Shown: in pieces, positions 61,139-64,000 of the stretch
How positions within the stretch are numbered: the first letter of the stretch is position 1
How the letters are laid out: every line of letters starts with the position of its first letter
Source: Diplosphaera chodatii
Lineage: Eukaryota > Chlorophyta > Trebouxiophyceae > Prasiolales > Stichococcaceae
DNA: 64,000 nt
Assembly (NCBI GenBank): GCA_032358165.1
Contig: JAALGY010000042.1
Location: 930,001-994,000, forward strand
Direction: 5' to 3'
Notes under the pieces: generated by a model
Database searches by the model: none
What the model was told of the DNA's origin: nothing
What the model saw: the letters and a program-made list of their open reading frames with translations, nothing else
Position numbers and translations under genes: made by a program

Positions 61139-64000
61139 ATGGATGCACCTGATGCCGACGTTCAGAATGACGAGGCCGCTGATGCGCAGCCCAGGCAGCA
61201 GCGTGACTCGGAGCTCTTTCCGAGGCGAGTCAGTCATACTGCCAGTGCGGTGCAACGATACTGCACTCAGCAAGCGAAGGCTGGGCTCAGTCCATCACCA
61301 CTGTGGTGTCTGTGCCGCAGAAACCTGTCCTCCCTGTTTGCGGGCAGCCCCACAGATGCTGCGCCGCGTCAGCAGCCGAGCCTTGCAGTGGCGGGGTCCC
61401 GAGGCGCGGGCGTCCTGGACCTGGAGCGCATGCAGGCACGAGCAGCCTGGCATATGTTGTTTGCTGTGCACAGGCCTGCACCGACGCCGGACCTGCATGC
61501 TGATTGCAGCTGTTGGCGGAGTAGTGGTGGATGGCAGCCTGTGTTAGAGGTGGGTCATGACGGTGTGCGATGCAGGTAGTGGTGCGGATCAGGCCCCCGC
61601 ATGCAGGACCACTGCCGCAGTGGGACCCGTCCATCAGCATCCATGCGACATCGGCAACTAGCATCGCCATCGCAGCACCAGAGTCATCCCAGGGGTGCGC
61701 GACATTTGCAAACATTCGACAGCAAGCTGGCACATGCCGCAAATGATGTACTGCAGCATCGCTGTAGTCCACTTAGGCATGGCGTACTTAAGCCTCGGCA
61801 CGATGTTGATGCAGGTACAAGAACGGTGACCGCGGGCAAACGTACCACTTCACACATGTATGTGGGCAGGAGACGACACAGGACGAGTACTTTCAGTTGA
61901 CGACCGCCAGCATGGTGAGCACTCTGTCCATAGTCACTTCCAGCGCTCATGACGGGACCTCATTCGCTTGCACATGTGACAAACAGAAGCTGTGCAGCAG
62001 CAAATCCTATGGTGTTCTGCAGGTCAGGGATCTGCTGGCGCCGCAGCCCTGCTCCTCGGTGCTGATGGCGTACGGCATCTCAGCTGCCGGCAAGACGTTC
62101 ACCATTGAGGTGCGCAAACAGCCGCACCTTGCGATCGGCCAGGGGGTGGCGAATGCCTGCAGGCAGGCTGCAGGTGGCGGCATGTTGCGCTCCCAAATAC
62201 TGTCTCAAAGCCACACTGTTGACACTGCAGGGCACCAAGGCAGCGCCAGGCGTGCTTCCGCAGGCGTTGACGATGCTGTTCGCGGTGAGTGCAGATGCGT
62301 CAACCGCGTGCCAGCACACCAGTTGCACAGGCATTGGCAAGCCGCAGATGTGGCAAGGTGCTGTGCAGCACAGTGTATGCTTGCCACACCTGGCTCAATG
62401 CAGTGCATCCACCCTTACATGCTCCGTATGCAGGGGCTGCAGGACAGTTCTCAAGACCTTCACGTTGCCGTGAGCAACTACGAGGTGGGTGGCCGGTGCA
62501 GAGTGTTAGCAATGTCAGTAGCCATGTAGTCAAGCAAAGCTGCAGGTCCCTGAGGATTGGTTGCAGCAGGGCAACATATCAGCATGCGCCATGATGGACA
62601 GCAGCAGCACAGTGAGGGCATGATGCAAGATCAGCGCCTGGCAGGTCTACAACGAGGCGGTGTTCGACCTGCTGCGGGGGGAGCCGGCGCCGCTGGGGGG
62701 CCGGCCGGCGCTGCGGCTCAGGGAGGACGCCCAGGGCCGCGTGTTCGTCGACGGCGCGCAGGAGGCACGTGTGATGCGGAACATCAAAGTCCTCTGCGCT
62801 GACTGGATCGCAAACGGTGACAAGCAACCAGACAGCCTGGTCATGCATCGCAGTACAGGCGTGCTCGTATCCAGCCAGGGACATTCACGGCTGCACGTCC
62901 ATGAGGTTTTGGGCACTGGCTTGACATCCGAGAAAACCATGCGCCTGCTCAGCCACCAGGGCCTCTAAACCACCGAGTCCTGGGTGCTGCAGGTGGCGGT
63001 GGGCAGCGCGGAGGAGGCGCTGGAGGCGCTGCGCCGTGGCAGCCGCGCGCGGCAGAAGGCCCGCACCGCCCTCAACAGCGCCTCCAGCCGCTCTCACTCC
63101 ATCTTCACCATCGTGGTGGACGCCCGGCAGGTGCCCCGCGCCCCCCGAGCTGCTCCCTGCATCTGCAGCGTCAGCTCATCAGTGACGACCACGGTCCCAC
63201 TCGCTGGTCACGAGCCGATTTGCTGAACACAGCTTCACATGCAAGGGCTTATGGTCTCAGATACGAGGGAGTAAGGGCAGGCAGGTGGAGAACGGAACTG
63301 TTGTGCAGGTTTGTGTGGGTGAAAGTGATAGAGGGGTGTGCACCCGCCACTGGGTGGTAGTTGAGGCGCATGACGCACACTGGCTGAACTGTCAAATGCA
63401 CGTCTCAGTGTGCGAGTGACTTGTACCGCAGGGCGGCGCGCTACGGCGGCTGTCCTTTGTGGACCTGGCGGGCTCCGAGCGCGCCAGACGCACCGGCAAC
63501 CACGGCGCCCGCCTCAAGTGCGGGACTCTGGCACCCTGAGGCAGTGAGCACGCCCTGCGCGACAGGCCGCTGACAGTCACCTGAGCCACCACAGCCATAG
63601 AACGGTCGCACCAATGATGCGGTCTGACAACCGGCCCTACTGCAGGGAGAGCGTGGCGATCAACGCGTCGCTGATGACGCTGGGGCGGTGCCTGGAGGCG
63701 CTGCGCTGGAACCAGCAGCACCCCGCCGCAGAGCAGCGCCTGGTGCCGTACCGGGAGGCGCGGGTGTGTGCAAGCCAGCCAGCTTAGTATTCCTGATGAC
63801 GATGATCATGTGTGGCACACCGTGTACAGCATGACATGCTGCACGCACAGCTACGAACACCCGCAGCGGCATCCTGCCTCTGGACGCTCGAAGTCATTGC
63901 TGACCGCCATGCAGCTGTTGAGGTATTGCCCACCCCCGCCGCAGGTGACGCACCTGTTCCGGGATGTGCTGCACGGCTGGGGCCGCGTGCTGCTGTCCGT
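61139..64000 (+). CDS. Kinesin motor protein, probably kinesin-6 (partial)
   Basis: N-terminal motor domain, cut by the window end. Exons 61139-61224 and 61321-61435 join in frame (LFAGSPTDAAPRQQPSLAV, VLDLERMQ). The exon at 61576 opens with VVVRIRPPHAG, the first motor strand. The P-loop AYGISAAGKTFTIEG is at 62.07-62.11 kb, then VYNEAVFDLLRG (62.65 kb). Switch I, LNSASSRSHSIFTIVVD, is near 63.1 kb, and switch II, LSFVDLAGSERARRTGN, near 63.47 kb. AINASLMTLGRCLEALRWNQ, VPYREA and VTHLFRDVLHG lie at 63.66-63.97 kb. Kinesin-6 members (KIF20/KIF23) share the DLAGSERxxRT-N form, SLMTLGxCLEAL and a bulky insert region, hence the call. The neck and tail are outside the window. Intron 1 may use a GC donor (AG|GCGAGT). 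Confidence 0.88.

Overview
The window is nuclear DNA from a eukaryotic green alga, most likely a chlorophyte. Genes are cut into many short exons by spliceosomal introns, nearly all GT-AG with a TGCAG-type acceptor. The products are of the green lineage: plastid thioredoxin f, plastid FabZ, cytosolic DPE2 glucanotransferase, a plant-type WNK kinase and a PASTICCINO1-like immunophilin. Coding DNA is GC-rich with an Ala/Gly/Gln bias. TGTAA, the usual chlorophyte poly(A) signal, lies just after three stop codons. The species cannot be named from this sequence. Prokaryotic features (operons, CRISPR arrays, insertion sequences) are absent.

Layout, left to right: thioredoxin f (+, about 1.0-1.7 kb); DPE2 (-, 2.1-7.5 kb); DED1/DDX3-type DEAD-box helicase (+, 7.9-11.5 kb); a long GRIP-domain golgin (+, 12.5-20.2 kb); an RS-rich protein with two hnRNP-Q-type acidic domains (-, 20.9-23.8 kb); sphingosine-1-phosphate phosphatase (+, 24.3-26.8 kb); an unrecognised helical protein (-, 26.9 to about 28.9 kb); a histidine-phosphatase/phosphoglycerate-mutase-like protein (+, 29.1-30.6 kb); a DUSP12/YVH1 phosphatase (+, 31.6-34.2 kb); an armadillo-like helical protein (-, 34.6-40.8 kb); ZPR1 (+, 41.7-45.3 kb); PAS1-like FKBP-TPR protein (-, 45.6-50.0 kb); FabZ (+, 50.5-51.6 kb); WNK kinase (-, 53.0-58.3 kb); FRA10AC1-like protein (+, 58.8-60.7 kb); and the 5' part of a kinesin, probably kinesin-6, cut by the window end (+, from 61.1 kb).

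The genes are independent housekeeping loci rather than a pathway cluster. Most neighbours are divergent, sharing a 5' gap of about 0.4-0.9 kb, or convergent. Loose themes are plastid and carbon metabolism (Trx f, DPE2, FabZ), RNA and ribosome biology (DED1, the acidic-domain/RS protein, YVH1, FRA10AC1, ZPR1), and membranes and lipids (golgin, S1P phosphatase, PAS1). I spliced thioredoxin f, the helicase, YVH1, FabZ and FRA10AC1 completely in frame. The golgin also splices in frame throughout, with one junction ambiguous. The other models are spans supported by several recognisable exons.

I found no new multi-gene system. The best leads are: loss of the conserved Cys-Ser-Cys zinc-ligand motif in the YVH1 C-terminal domain; a protein joining an RS domain to two hnRNP-Q acidic domains and a Gly-rich tail, with no RRM seen; a PAS1 that seems to lack the C-terminal membrane anchor; GC-AG introns; and the unassigned helical protein.
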